Shown piece by piece: positions 54,754-64,000 of a stretch of 64,000 bases of DNA. Below the pieces are notes generated by a model. It made no database searches. It was not told where the DNA came from and was given only the letters and a program-made list of their open reading frames with translations. The stretch is from Anaerococcus sp. (GTDB taxonomy: Bacteria > Bacillota > Clostridia > Tissierellales > Peptoniphilaceae): positions 8,624-72,623 of the forward strand of contig NZ_JAPJPG010000001.1 of NCBI RefSeq assembly GCF_030825785.1, written 5' to 3'. The translations under genes and the position numbers were made by a program. Every line of letters begins with the position of its first letter. The first letter of the stretch is position 1.

Positions 54754-55296
54754 TTATTTGGCTTCGGATACGACCTTGATTGTCTCATCCTTATCTAGGC
54801 TTGATCTTGCGTAGATTGAGTAGTTTTCTCTTTCTACTACTAGGTGTCTAAATGATCCGTCGTCCCAGAATTTTCCGTCTTCTTCGCCTACTTTTACATC
54901 TTCAGCATCTTCTGGCATTGTGAAAAGACTCTTGAATCTTTCTTCATTGTCTGAAACTTGTAGTGTAATCTTTTTGGCAGGATTATTCTTTTGGCCAAAT
55001 TCTATAGTCAAAAGATCCTTCTTCTCGTCTCTGAAGTTTTCTTCGAAGTCTTCTGGAAGGTAGTTGTAAGCTACATCATAGATTGGGCTATCATACTTCT
55101 TGTCTGAAGTCTCTTTCTCCCCTTCTTCCTTCTTATCTTCTTCAGAATCTTTATCAGATGCCTTATCTTCTGCCTTTTCCTCTACCTTTGTTTCTTCCCT
55201 CTTATCTTCACTGTTCTTCGCATCATTTGAACAAGCCATTAGGCCAAAAGCTAGGGCAAGAGTCATAGCGCTTGCAAAAAACTTTTTAATCTTCAT
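54754..55296 (-). CDS. Uncharacterised lipoprotein
   Basis: The 180-residue protein has lipobox GLMAC with Cys22, an extreme K/E/D/S tether to about residue 67, and a small domain (YDSPIYDVAYNYLPEDFEENFRDEKKDLLTIEF ...) with beta-rich ending. No family recognised. It is a single gene with its own terminator. Confidence 0.78.
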   Translation of the reverse strand: MKIKKFFASAMTLALAFGLMACSNDAKNSEDKREETKVEEKAEDKASDKDSEEDKKEEGEKETSDKKYDSPIYDVAYNYLPEDFEENFRDEKKDLLTIEFGQKNNPAKKITLQVSDNEERFKSLFTMPEDAEDVKVGEEDGKFWDDGSFRHLVVERENYSIYARSSLDKDETIKVVSEAK

Positions 55297-55382
55297 TCCC
55301 TCTCCTTAGTTTATCCTTCATTAAATTCGTTATTAATTATACTAAATTTCTATATTTTATACAAGTCTTTGATGAGATCTAG

Positions 55383-56552
55383 TTAAGAATTTTGGAAATC
55401 GAAAACAGCCCTGGCTAGGACTTCTACGGCAGGGACTATGGCCTTATCAGAGCAATAGTAGTTCTTGCTGTGAAGGGCTTCTTTCGGATGTCCTTCTTCC
55501 CCACTTCCAAACCAATAGAAAAATCCAGGAACTTCCTTCATAAAGAAGGCAAAATCCTCACTGGCCATGGTGTGACCTTCCTTTAGGATGTTTTCTTCTC
55601 CCAAGACTTTGCTTGCGGAAGAAAGGGCCCTTTTATACATGTCTTTACCATTATATACAGAAGGAATCTTTTCTGTGTAGGTGATTTCGTACTTACATTC
55701 GTAGGCTTTTGCCATATTTTCTACTATAGCTTCCATCCTTTCTATGGCTCTTTCGAGATTTTCCTCAGAAAGAGAGCGAATGGTGGCAGATAGGTGGGTC
55801 TTATCGACTACTAGATTGTCTTCTGATCCTCCATTTATTGAATTTACAGAAAGGACGGTCGAGTCGAAGGGATTAGTGTTTCTTGAAATTATAGTCTGGA
55901 GGGCCATGACTATATTTGATGCACAAACTATAGGATCTATGTTAAGATGGGGCATGGACCCGTGCTGACCCTTGCCGAAGATATCTATCTTGAAATTTAC
56001 CTTGGCACTCATCAAAGATCCCTTCTTTATTATAGCCTTCCCGAAGTCGACTTCTGGCCAATTGTGAAAGCCTAAGACCCTATCGATTCTAACCTTATCG
56101 AAGAGCCCCTTGTCTACGTATTCCTTGGCCCCTCTAGTGATTTCCTCGGACCTTTGAAAGATAAATACCACATCTCCCAAAAGCTTATCCCTATTTTCGC
56201 TAAGGACTTTCGCCACAGCCAAAAGACTTGCTGTGTGGTAGTCGTGGCCGCAGGCGTGCATGGTATTTTCTTCCCTTGATTTGTAGGAAATATCTGTCTC
56301 CTCCTTCTGGGCTAAGGCATCTATGTCTGCCCTAAGTCCTATGACCTTGCCAGCTTTTCCTGTCTTAAGCCTTGCAATTAGCCCTGTTTCTATAGGAAAG
56401 TCTATTATTTCGACTCCTTCAAGTTTTTCTAGAAATTCTCTTATAATTTTAGTCGTCCTGTATTCCTTGCCAGAAACTTCTGGGTTCATATGGATTCTAT
56501 GTCTAATCTCTATGATTTCCTCTAAGTCTCTGTCAGATAATTTTAAGTTCAT
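55383..56552 (-). CDS. M20-family amidohydrolase / peptidase
   Basis: The 389-residue zinc hydrolase is of the aminoacylase/hippurate-hydrolase type. Metal and active-site motifs: LRADIDALAQKEETD, HACGHDYHTASLLAVAK, FQRSEEITRGAKEYVDKG and MASEDFAFFMKEVPGFFYWFGSG. The insert dimerisation domain is present (KINFKIDIFGKGQHGSMPHLNIDP-like). It probably releases amino acids from N-acyl derivatives; exact substrate unknown. Confidence 0.92.
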   Translation of the reverse strand: MNLKLSDRDLEEIIEIRHRIHMNPEVSGKEYRTTKIIREFLEKLEGVEIIDFPIETGLIARLKTGKAGKVIGLRADIDALAQKEETDISYKSREENTMHACGHDYHTASLLAVAKVLSENRDKLLGDVVFIFQRSEEITRGAKEYVDKGLFDKVRIDRVLGFHNWPEVDFGKAIIKKGSLMSAKVNFKIDIFGKGQHGSMPHLNIDPIVCASNIVMALQTIISRNTNPFDSTVLSVNSINGGSEDNLVVDKTHLSATIRSLSEENLERAIERMEAIVENMAKAYECKYEITYTEKIPSVYNGKDMYKRALSSASKVLGEENILKEGHTMASEDFAFFMKEVPGFFYWFGSGEEGHPKEALHSKNYYCSDKAIVPAVEVLARAVFDFQNS

Positions 56553-56608
56553 ATTGTTTCCTTTATATATATTCTTGGTATGAATATACTTCTAAGAAAA
56601 TTTCCTAC

Positions 56609-56643
56609 AAAAAAAGAAAAGCTAGATTTCTCTAGCCTTTCTT
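56609..56643 (-). terminator. Terminator of hcp
   Basis: aagaaaggctaga / tctagcttttctt pair; minus-strand tail is T-rich. Confidence 0.85.
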
Positions 56644-56650
56644 AAAATAT

Positions 56651-58267
56651 TTATTTAGTGAAAAGTGGCATATCTTCTTCTACTGTTGTGTTTCCTGCTA
56701 TATTAAAGTTTTCTACCAAGAAGTCTACAACTGTTGGTGATAGGAAGGCTGGAAGTGTTGGTCCTAGGTGAATATTTTTTACTCCAAGACTTAGTAGGGC
56801 TAATAGAACTATTACAGCCTTTTGTTCATACCAAGCTATATTGTATTCGATTGGTAACTCGTTTATATCAGATAGACCGAAGGCATCCTTTAGTGCTAGG
56901 GCAATTTGAACGAGTGAGTATGAGTCGTTACATTGACCTGCATCTAGAACTCTTGGAATTCCGTTGATATCTCCAAGGCCTAACTTGTTGTATCTGTATT
57001 TTGCGCATCCTGCAGTAAGGATTACATAATCTTCTGGTAGGGCCTTAGCAAAGTCTGTGTAGTATGATCTTTCCTTGTGTCTTCCGTCACAACCTGCCAT
57101 TACTACAAACTTCTTGATATTTCCTTCTTTGACTTCGCTAACTACCTTATCAGCAAGGGCTATTACTTGATTGTGAGCGAAACCTCCGACAACTTTTGTA
57201 TCCTCAAGATTTGTTGGAGCTTTACATTTTTTGGCCATCTCTATAATTTCAGAGAAGTCCTTGTTGCCATTTTCGTCTGCTTCGATGTGTTTACATCCAG
57301 GATAACCTGCATTTCCTGTAGTAAACATCCTATCTTGGTAGGTGTTATTTTTCTTCATTGGAACGATACAGTTGGTTGTCATAAGGATTGGGCCATTGAA
57401 TTTCTCGAATTCTTCGTTTTGGCTCCACCAGCTGTTTCCGTAGTTTCCGTGGAAGTTATCGTATTTTTTGAATTCTGGGTAGTAGTTTGCTGGAAGCATC
57501 TCAGAGTGGGTGTAGATTTCTACTCCGCTATCCTTTGCTTGATCTAGAAGCATCTTCATATCGTGAAGGTCGTGACCTGAGATTAGGATTCCTGGCTTAT
57601 CTCCTGCAGAATAATCTACTTCTGTGATTTCAGGATTGCCGTAAGTTCCTGTATTAGCCTTATCAAGTAGGGCCATAGCCTTAACTCCGTGGCTTCCTGT
57701 CTCCATCACAAGATCGATTAGCTTAGATATATCTGTATATCCTTTTGTAGTCTCTTCAAGGGCCTTTGCGATAAATTTATCTACTTCGCTATCTCTAAAG
57801 CCTAGGACATTGGCATGGTGGTTGTAGGCTGCCATTCCCTTAAGTCCGTATATTACAAGCTCTGTAAGAGATCTTTCGTCTTCATTCATTATATTTAAAA
57901 CACCAACTTCGATTGCTTTTCTAGAAAGCTCGTCGTCATCATCTGATGAGTATAGGGCAAATTCAGAAAGACCTTCCTTAGATATTTCCCCTAGAAGCTC
58001 GTCTTTCATAGCTATAGTTTCCTTTACTATAGCTAGTATTGCCTCAGTGTCGAAGTTTGCATTGGTAATAGTTACGAAAAGATTGTTAGATAATCTATCG
58101 TAAAATCTCTCTTCTACTTCTCCCTTTTTATTTATTACTTCAGCGAGTCCCTTTGTTACATATACGAGAAGGTCTTGGATATTTGCTGTGTCTTCCTTTT
58201 TTCCACAAACACCTTGGACCTTACATCCTTCATTCTTGAAAGTTTCTTGACATTGAAAACAAAACAT
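56651..58267 (-). CDS. hcp: Hybrid cluster protein (hydroxylamine / NO reductase)
   Basis: The 538-residue protein reduces nitric oxide or hydroxylamine in anaerobes. The N-terminal cluster ligands are Cys3/6/15/21 (CFQCQET...[10 protein letters not shown], spacing CX2CX8CX5C). Hybrid-cluster ligands lie in the GHDLHD segment, [28 protein letters not shown] and [11 protein letters not shown]. The aaggag start site is good. A Crp/Fnr-like palindrome sits in its promoter. No hcr reductase gene is nearby. Confidence 0.95.
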   Translation of the reverse strand: MFCFQCQETFKNEGCKVQGVCGKKEDTANIQDLLVYVTKGLAEVINKKGEVEERFYDRLSNNLFVTITNANFDTEAILAIVKETIAMKDELLGEISKEGLSEFALYSSDDDDELSRKAIEVGVLNIMNEDERSLTELVIYGLKGMAAYNHHANVLGFRDSEVDKFIAKALEETTKGYTDISKLIDLVMETGSHGVKAMALLDKANTGTYGNPEITEVDYSAGDKPGILISGHDLHDMKMLLDQAKDSGVEIYTHSEMLPANYYPEFKKYDNFHGNYGNSWWSQNEEFEKFNGPILMTTNCIVPMKKNNTYQDRMFTTGNAGYPGCKHIEADENGNKDFSEIIEMAKKCKAPTNLEDTKVVGGFAHNQVIALADKVVSEVKEGNIKKFVVMAGCDGRHKERSYYTDFAKALPEDYVILTAGCAKYRYNKLGLGDINGIPRVLDAGQCNDSYSLVQIALALKDAFGLSDINELPIEYNIAWYEQKAVIVLLALLSLGVKNIHLGPTLPAFLSPTVVDFLVENFNIAGNTTVEEDMPLFTK

Positions 58268-58308
58268 AAATAAACTCCTTTTTTCTTTTTCTTAACTTAA
58301 CTGTCTCT

Positions 58309-58353
58309 ATTATAAACCACCAGTATATATATAATCTGTAACATATGTTACAG
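58309..58353 (-). promoter_or_regulatory. hcp promoter with Crp/Fnr (HcpR-type) operator
   Basis: CTGTAACATATGTTACAG (58336-58353) is a perfect 18-bp palindrome of the GTAAC-N4-GTTAC class used by Crp/Fnr regulators such as HcpR that govern hcp. The TATAAT at 58314-58309 predicts a start near 58302, so the palindrome centre is at about -42. This is the class II activator position and replaces a -35 box. Confidence 0.7.
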
Positions 58354-58426
58354 AAAATGATTTTTTACAAAATATTAGTATATTAGTAATAAGAAAGATG
58401 ATATAATCATAAAACAAGGAGGTACT

Positions 58427-58963
58427 ATGTCATTTTTAGATAAAATCAAGAGTGCTTTTTCTGGAGATAGTAAGAAAAACGAAACTGTAGAAGAAGTAAG
58501 AGAAGTTAGATCAAATGAGACTATTCTTGCTCCACTTACAGGAGAAGTTAAGGACATCAAGGAATGTAGCGACCCAGTATTTGCCCAAGAAATCGTAGGC
58601 AAGGGAGTAATCATCGTTCCAACTGAAGGAAAAGTTTATGCTCCAGTTGACGGCAAGATCTCAATGCTTGCAGAGACAGGACACGCTGTAGGAATCACAT
58701 CAGATAATGGCACAGAGCTACTAATCCACATAGGACTTGATACAGTTGAACTTGAAGGAAAACCATTCGATATCAAAGCAGAAAATAATGCTAATGTAAA
58801 ACGCGGTGATCTTCTAATCGAATTCAACATCGAAGAAATCAAAGCTGCTGGTAAGGAAATCCAATCACCAGTTATCGTAACAAACACAGACGATAAGACA
58901 ATAACAAGCCTAAAACTTGGTCAAATCAACCACGGAGAAGATTTACTAAAGATTGAAGCTTAA
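58427..58963 (+). CDS. crr: PTS glucose-type EIIA component
   Basis: The 178-residue stand-alone IIA(Glc) domain relays phosphate from HPr to a IIB domain. The first ~30 residues are a charged linker. The core has GKGVIIVPTEGKVYAPVDG, His86 (ETGHAVGI) and the phosphorylated His101 (LLIHIGLDT). No IICB gene is adjacent, so it should serve permeases encoded elsewhere. Ribosome site aaggagg. Confidence 0.93.
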   Translation: MSFLDKIKSAFSGDSKKNETVEEVREVRSNETILAPLTGEVKDIKECSDPVFAQEIVGKGVIIVPTEGKVYAPVDGKISMLAETGHAVGITSDNGTELLIHIGLDTVELEGKPFDIKAENNANVKRGDLLIEFNIEEIKAAGKEIQSPVIVTNTDDKTITSLKLGQINHGEDLLKIEA

Positions 58964-58967
58964 TAAT

Positions 58968-59001
58968 AAGGGGACTGTTACTATTGTAGCAGCCCCTTTT
59001 A
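58968..59001 (+). terminator. Intrinsic terminator of the EIIA gene
   Basis: aaggggactgttac / gtagcagcccctttt; similar in wording to the termini of the 376-571 element. Confidence 0.85.
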
Positions 59002-59020
59002 TATTGATAGGGAGGAAGAA

Positions 59021-59830
59021 TTGAAATTAATAGGAGTCGATATAGACGGGACACTTCTAAATAGCAAAAACGAACTTACTGCTAGGACGAAAGCTAGTCT
59101 TATTAAGGCAAGTAAAATCGGCCATAAGGTTGCAATCATCACAGGCAGGGACTTTTATGCGGCAGACTTTCTGGCGGGAGAACTTGATTTTGATAAGTTC
59201 GGAGGACTCGTCTCCTCATCTAACGGAGCCCATGTCTATGATATGAAGGCTAAGAAGACAATCATAAATCATACCATAGACCATGCTCTAGTAAGAGAGA
59301 TGATAGACTTTGCCAAAGGGCTCGGCTTTGACTATATAATCTATCATAAGGGAGAAATCTTAGCAGAAAACGAACATGCTCATAGCCTAGAATTTCTGGC
59401 AAAGAAAAATAAAATGCCTTATAGGATCATCGAAAATTTAGAACAGAAAATAGACTTTCCCCTTAATAAAGTTCTTTTCTCAGCAGAGCCTTCAATAATA
59501 AAGAAAAATATAGAAAAGTTTAAGGAAAAATTTGAAAACCGAGTAAACCCTATCCACTCCATGCCCCAATTTCTCGACTGCATGCCCCTTGATATCAACA
59601 AAGGCAGGAGCATCCTAGAAATTGCAGACTTCTTCTCGATCGACCACGATGACACCCTAGCCTTTGGAGATGAGATTAACGATATGGAGATGATACAAAT
59701 GGCAGGGACTGGAATCGCTATGGCTAACGCAAGCGAAATCTTAAAAAAAGAGGCAGACTTCATCACTCTTTCAAACGACGAGGATGGGATAGCCTATTAT
59801 ATAGAAAAGAATATACTTAAGGAGAAATAA
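59021..59830 (+). CDS. Cof-type HAD-IIB phosphatase (tandem copy 1)
   Basis: The 269-residue protein has HAD motif I VDIDGTLLNSK, motif II IITGRDF, and motif III/IV FGDEINDMEMIQMAGTGIAMANA. TTG start at 59021 after gggagg. It overlaps the next paralogue by one base. It likely dephosphorylates sugar phosphates and lies downstream of a PTS EIIA. Confidence 0.9.
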   Translation: MKLIGVDIDGTLLNSKNELTARTKASLIKASKIGHKVAIITGRDFYAADFLAGELDFDKFGGLVSSSNGAHVYDMKAKKTIINHTIDHALVREMIDFAKGLGFDYIIYHKGEILAENEHAHSLEFLAKKNKMPYRIIENLEQKIDFPLNKVLFSAEPSIIKKNIEKFKEKFENRVNPIHSMPQFLDCMPLDINKGRSILEIADFFSIDHDDTLAFGDEINDMEMIQMAGTGIAMANASEILKKEADFITLSNDEDGIAYYIEKNILKEK

Positions 59831-60627
59831 TGAAACTAATTGGAGTAGACGTCGATGGAACTCTCGTAAATAGCAAGAGAGTCATCACAGAAAAGACAAG
59901 AGAGGCCTTGATTTCTGCCATGAAAGCTGGTCATAAGGTCGTAATAGTTACAGGAAGACCAACTGCAGGAGCTAGAAATCTTGCAGAAGCCTTAGAATTT
60001 GATAAATACGGCGGTCTTATTTCAAGCTTTAATGGAGGAGCCATAACAGACTTTGCTACAGGAAAGGTTCTCGCCAACCACGAAATGGACCATGACCTTG
60101 CAGTAGAGATGATAAAACTTGCCAAAGACTTGCCCCTTGAGACCATGGTACCTTATATGGATACAGTTTTTAGTCCAAAGATCGGCCCTTACACAGAAGG
60201 TGAGGCAAAAACTCTCAGGATGAAGGCTGAAGAAGTAGAAGATCTCGATCAAACAATCGACTTTCCTGTAAACAAAATCCTCTTTGCAGCAGACCCTGAC
60301 CTTATAGATGAGCCAACTAATAAGATTAAAGAGAGATTTGGAGAACTAACAGAACAAGTCAAATCAGCAAGATTCTATTACGAGGTTATGCCTATGGGAC
60401 TTTCTAAAGGAAATAGCCTTCTAGAAATCGCAAAAATTTTTAACATAGACCAAAAAGACATCATTGCCTTTGGTGATGAGATGAATGACGAAACTATGAT
60501 AGAGGCTGCTGGAGTAGGAGTCGCCATGGGTAATGCAGTAAGTAAGATAAAAGAAATAGCAGACTACGTAACCCTATCAAATGACGAGGACGGCATAGCC
60601 TACTATCTAGATAAATTCATATTATAG
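59830..60627 (+). CDS. Cof-type HAD-IIB phosphatase (tandem copy 2)
   Basis: This 265-residue paralogue of the preceding gene has VDVDGTLVNSK, VIVTGRPTAGA, MPMGLSKGNSLLEIAKIF and FGDEMNDETMIEAAGVGVAMGNA. The cap domain differs enough for a different substrate. Tandem duplication with translational coupling. Confidence 0.9.
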   Translation: MKLIGVDVDGTLVNSKRVITEKTREALISAMKAGHKVVIVTGRPTAGARNLAEALEFDKYGGLISSFNGGAITDFATGKVLANHEMDHDLAVEMIKLAKDLPLETMVPYMDTVFSPKIGPYTEGEAKTLRMKAEEVEDLDQTIDFPVNKILFAADPDLIDEPTNKIKERFGELTEQVKSARFYYEVMPMGLSKGNSLLEIAKIFNIDQKDIIAFGDEMNDETMIEAAGVGVAMGNAVSKIKEIADYVTLSNDEDGIAYYLDKFIL

Positions 60628-60740
60628 GGACATAAATCATCTCCTGCCATTCCTAGATTCTTCTAGGAAAATCCCAGTAGAAAATCCGACATACAATAAA
60701 ATTTCTACATTAACGAGAGTATTTGTAAATATCAAATTCA

Positions 60741-62333
60741 CTAACTTTTGTAATCTTCAATATTTATCACTTGATCAAAGCTTTGAAGATAGGCTGGATC
60801 TTGGTTGTGGGTAATTACTATTCTTGTTAGCCTATCCAGGCTTTCTATTAGGCCTTCGATTTGACCTAGCGCTTTCTGGGTCAAGTCCGCTTGTTGGCTC
60901 ATCAAAGATTAGTAAATCACTTCCCTTGTATAGGGCCCTAGCAAGCTCTAGCTTCTTCTTCTCTCCACCAGATAGACTTCCATTTTTGATTAATCCATCC
61001 TTCTTCTCATAGTAAACTCGACTTAATCCTACCCTATCAATAATTCCTTCGATCCTATCTCTATCAATCTCATCAGCGCCCATAGCGATATTGTTTATGA
61101 AAGTATCCTCAAATACAATAGGATTTTGTGGAATATAGTAGATATTATCATATAAGTCTTCTTCAGAAAATTCCTTGAAGTTGCCATTAGCAAAGGAAAT
61201 CTCTCCACCATAGTCTTCATTTACCTTCATAAGAATCTTGGCCAGGGTAGACTTACCAGATCCAGAATTTCCGATTATGGCATAGGACTTAGCTTTTTCT
61301 ATATCCAAATCCATCTTATCAAAGACCTTGATATCTCATAGGCGAATGATAGATTGTTTAGCTTAAGATTTAGTTGTGGAGTCTTTCCTTCTTTCTTGCT
61401 CTCTTCAATATCAGGAATTTCACTAATTACCATCTCCTTTATTTTCTTTGTAGATAAAATGTTAACCAAATATCCAAAAGAATCTGCTAAAGTCGCTGTA
61501 GAAATCGAAACTAACTTCAGAGAAGCTAAGAGATCTGATAATTGTAAGTATTGATTTTTCACCATAATACTACAAATATATGTAACTAACAAAGACGATA
61601 AAATATTAATACTAAAAAGAGTTTGACCAAACATGCTAATGGAAACATTTAGATGGGTCAAAGATTTCAATAACTTATTATCATCTATATCGAATTTCTT
61701 CAAAAAGTATTCCTTATTCTTTGATTCTTTAATTACAAAATATCCATCTAGAAATTCATTCAATCTATCAATGTAAGATGAGTAATTCTCAGACCTTAAA
61801 ATTTGCAAATCTGAAATTCTCTTAGAAAAAACTTTAGAAACTCCTCCAGGAAAAATAACAAAAAATATGGTAGCTAAGAGAATATAAGGATGAATCTTGT
61901 AGAGGCCTACTATGTATACTATAGCTTGTCCTATACCAATTATTGCAGAAGGTAAAGTCATCAAATAATTTAACCTTAACTGGTCAACATTCTGATCTAC
62001 TTGGGTGATATATTCTCCCTTATTTTTCCCAAAAAAATTAGATGACTTGGTATTAATTATTCCTTCCAAATAATCATGCCTTAGGTCGCTACTTATGTAT
62101 TGGGTAAAGAGCTTGCCATTTCTCTGGGATATATAATATGATAGACAGGCAATAATTACATACAAAATTGACTGAATAACAATCTTACTAGCACTTCCCT
62201 CGATATTACCCAAAACGACATCTATTATCTTAGTACTAACCGTGCAATATAAGTAGATAAAATAAACTTCAATTACACCAAAAATAACCGACAAAATTAG
62301 ATTATTCTTATATCTGAGAATATACTTTTTCAT
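60741..62333 (-). pseudogene. ABC exporter half-transporter with two frameshifts
   Basis: The gene encodes a membrane domain (about six helices, MKKYILRYKNNLIL start) fused to an ATPase. The first frame break is near 61336: FAYE continues in another frame as DIKVFDKMDLDIEKAKSYAIIGNSGSGKST. The second is near 60866: DEPTSGLDPESA continues in a third frame as GQIEGLIESLDRLTRIVITHNQDPAYLQ, then ends at 60741. Walker A, signature LSGGEKKK, Walker B LLIFDEPTSGLD and H-loop THNQ are all present if both breaks are repaired. It resembles peptide/bacteriocin or multidrug exporters. Next to a TPR-type regulator. Confidence 0.88.
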
Positions 62334-62405
62334 CAACCCACCTCCCCCTTTCTGATAAGGTTTTAATTAAAAATTCATTTTCATCATTATAATTAATATC
62401 TCATC

Positions 62406-62433
62406 TAAAAACAACCCACACTTTTGTGGGGTT
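62406..62433 (-). terminator. Terminator of the TPR regulator gene
   Basis: accccac / gtgggtt with loop aaaagt and a minus-strand gttttt tail, between the regulator and the broken exporter. Confidence 0.75.
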
Positions 62434-62441
62434 ACTAGGAA

Positions 62442-63335
62442 TTATTTTTTTGTTATATGATTAACACTTTTAATCAATGATGATTTTAGTTCTCTCTTAA
62501 GCATCAAATCACAAAGTTTTAATGCTTTATCTATGTAATCTATTACTCCTAGTTTGTACTTGGATATTCCTAAAAGGTAGTAGATTAAAATTATCCTATT
62601 GTAATTATTAGTAGCAGAGCTTAGGTCAAGAGCCTTATAGGAAATATCTACTGCTTCTTGATAGGAAGAAGTCATGTAAAAAAATCGTGCTTGATTGTAT
62701 AGGAGATTGATATAGTTAGGATTATAAAAATCTAAATTATCTAACAGATTCTCTAGAATCTTGCTTGCCTTATGTATATCTTCTGTATTCACATAAAACT
62801 CAGATAACTTTGTCATTATTCTAATTTCTATATCACTAGAAGGAATGTAAGATGTAGGATTTATCTCACTATCTTTAACTTTAAGAGCTTTTATTAAATA
62901 ATCTCTACATTTTTCCTCTTCGTGTTTTACTTCGTTTTCATATATTGCTTTATAGTATAAGATATATTGATTCAAAATATTCTTGTAACTATTAGGCAAA
63001 TGTAGATCCAAGCCTTCTAGCTCTTCAATATCTTCTTCTAGACTTTGATAATTGGTATTTGAAAAATTTCTATCTATTTTATTAATCTTCTTATTGATAG
63101 TCTCCCGCGAGGAGCCCTTTTCGTTCATCAAGGTAATCTCGAAATCTATTCCTAGAGCATTTAGTATATCATCTAGGTTGTCAAATCTAGGTTTATTGTA
63201 ATTATTCTCGATTCTACGAAGGCTTTCTTCACTAATTACTGCAATATCTGCCAAATCTTTTTGAGATAAACCCTTACTTTTCCTAATTCTTTTTATCTCA
63301 CTTCCTATGTATTCATAATCACTGGGCATGTTCAC
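62442..63335 (-). CDS. XRE regulator with TPR-like C-terminal domain
   Basis: The 297-residue protein has an N-terminal helix-turn-helix (IGSEIKRIRKSKGLSQKDLADIAVISEESLRRIENNYNKP). A long alpha-helical region carries TPR-like repeats (AIYENEVKHEEEKCRDYLIKAL, LSEFYVNTEDIHKASKILENLL, ARFFYMTSSYQEAVDISYKAL). This layout matches Rgg/PlcR/ComR-type (RRNPP) peptide-sensing regulators. I found no pheromone ORF in the short gaps on either side. It precedes the broken ABC exporter. Confidence 0.8.
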   Translation of the reverse strand: MNMPSDYEYIGSEIKRIRKSKGLSQKDLADIAVISEESLRRIENNYNKPRFDNLDDILNALGIDFEITLMNEKGSSRETINKKINKIDRNFSNTNYQSLEEDIEELEGLDLHLPNSYKNILNQYILYYKAIYENEVKHEEEKCRDYLIKALKVKDSEINPTSYIPSSDIEIRIMTKLSEFYVNTEDIHKASKILENLLDNLDFYNPNYINLLYNQARFFYMTSSYQEAVDISYKALDLSSATNNYNRIILIYYLLGISKYKLGVIDYIDKALKLCDLMLKRELKSSLIKSVNHITKK

Positions 63336-63341
63336 TCCTTA

Positions 63342-63366
63342 AATATACTTTGTATTAATATACTTT
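63342..63366. repeat. Two direct repeats upstream of the TPR regulator
   Basis: aatatacttt occurs at 63342-63351 and 63357-63366, a 15-bp period, directly ahead of the regulator start. They are candidate operator half-sites for autoregulation. Confidence 0.4.
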
Positions 63367-63421
63367 AATAAATATATTTACAATATTCTTTTTAATAGTA
63401 TGCTTGTTCTAAGGAGTAATT

Positions 63422-63967
63422 ATGATTGAAAGAGTAACAGATCTTGTTAAGGAAATTCTTATTAGAGAAAAGGATATGGACCTTGCTGTGGATATGACGG
63501 CAGGTAACGGGAATGATTCAGCCTTTATCCTTGATGTATTGGGAGCAAAAAAGCTGATTGCCTTTGATATTCAAGAGGCTGCAAGGGAAAATACCTTAAT
63601 GCTTCTTGGCCCTAGGGATAATTTTACCTTTATTTTGGACAGTCATGCCAATATTGATAAGTATATCAAAGATAAAATTGACTTGGCTGTCTATAATCTA
63701 GGCTATCTTCCAAATTCTGATAAGACCATCACTACTAGAGCCGATTCTACTATAGAAAGTTTAGAGAAGGTCCTAAGTCTTTTAAGAAAAAAGGGCAGGG
63801 TGCTTATAACTATCTACCCAGGCCATGCCCAAGGAAAGATTGAAGCAGATAAGCTTGATCATTTCCTAGAAGAGCTTGACCCAAAGGACTTTGCCATTCT
63901 CAAATTATCCTACCCAAACAAGAAAGACATCTCCCCTTATGTAGCCACAATAGAGAAGAAATCCTAA
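63422..63967 (+). CDS. mnmM: tRNA wobble-uridine methyltransferase MnmM (YtqB)
   Basis: The 181-residue class I methyltransferase is of the YtqB family (PF06962). It converts nm5(s2)U to mnm5(s2)U in tRNA where MnmC is absent. Family motifs: AVDMTAGNGNDSAFIL (SAM site), AVYNLGYLPNSDKTITT, LITIYPGHAQGKIEADKLDHFL and KLSYPNKKDISPYVATIEKK. Divergent from the TPR regulator, with aaggag before the start. Confidence 0.9.
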   Translation: MIERVTDLVKEILIREKDMDLAVDMTAGNGNDSAFILDVLGAKKLIAFDIQEAARENTLMLLGPRDNFTFILDSHANIDKYIKDKIDLAVYNLGYLPNSDKTITTRADSTIESLEKVLSLLRKKGRVLITIYPGHAQGKIEADKLDHFLEELDPKDFAILKLSYPNKKDISPYVATIEKKS

Positions 63968-64000
63968 ATATTTTCTCTAATAAAGTCATTAGTTAAGGCA
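63964..64000 (-). CDS. Possible 3' end of a gene running in from the right
   Basis: On the minus strand a frame entering from beyond the window reads ALTNDFIRENI and stops with TAG at 63966-63964, overlapping the mnmM stop. Only eleven residues are visible, so it may be chance. Confidence 0.3.
   Translation of the reverse strand, partial: ALTNDFIRENI

Noticed and set aside
57077..57547. 156-codon plus-strand frame opposite hcp
   Set aside because: Antisense to the conserved Hcp coding sequence; no ribosome site or family pattern.
62337..62441. Pheromone peptide gene between the TPR regulator and exporter
   Set aside because: Only frames of a few codons exist in this gap on either strand, and it contains the regulator's terminator.

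Overview
The window comes from a low-GC, anaerobic, Gram-positive Firmicute. The gene content (HydE/HydF/HydG radical maturases, hybrid cluster protein, lone arginine deiminase, lipoproteins with K/E/D-rich tethers, T-box control, TTG starts with strong AGGAGG ribosome sites) fits a peptoniphilid such as Anaerococcus. That assignment is inference from gene content and base composition, not from a marker gene. No rRNA, tRNA, phage or CRISPR array was seen.

Layout. 1-6000: a truncated unknown gene, a MITE-like palindrome, a dicarboxylate/amino-acid symporter, and a methionine ABC importer operon metN-metI-metQ-metQ behind a T-box leader whose specifier reads ATG. 6080-6340: a compact convergent locus, a 33-residue membrane peptide facing a ~60-nt RNA. 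The RNA shares the terminator and is complementary to the peptide's ribosome site/start region, which is the architecture of an Fst/par type I toxin-antitoxin system. 6440-10400: hydG-hydF converging on hydE, with a small Cys-rich protein and no hydrogenase gene nearby. 10500-14430: a thioesterase, MgtE and an S41 protease. 14430-22500: a secreted helical protein, MntP, UraA, a frameshifted GNAT, a methyltransferase, arcA with an attenuator-like leader, an FMN-binding lipoprotein and an orphan Phd-type antitoxin.

22550-31100: a UgpBAEC-like ABC importer, then a small polysaccharide gene set (two GT2 enzymes, a Wzz-like protein, a BY-kinase-like protein without a P-loop, an SH3 lipoprotein). 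31230-42880: gltS and a complete multiple-sugar metabolism locus in the classic order msmR / aga-msmE-msmF-msmG-gtfA-msmK-dexB. It imports and cleaves raffinose/melibiose/isomalto-oligosaccharides and has a cre-like site in the aga promoter. 42950-48450: tag-uppP-ttcA-walJ-HAD operon, a ModE-like regulator and malic enzyme.

48540-55300: a GntR-controlled ABC-2 exporter whose permease carries an in-frame amber codon, a 117-bp hairpin element, dinB divergent from an XRE+ImmA/IrrE pair with overlapping consensus promoters, and a lipoprotein. 55380-64000: an M20 amidohydrolase, hcp under a perfect Crp/Fnr-type palindrome, a PTS EIIA(Glc), two HAD phosphatases in tandem, an ABC exporter broken by two frameshifts beside a TPR-containing XRE regulator, and mnmM (ytqB).
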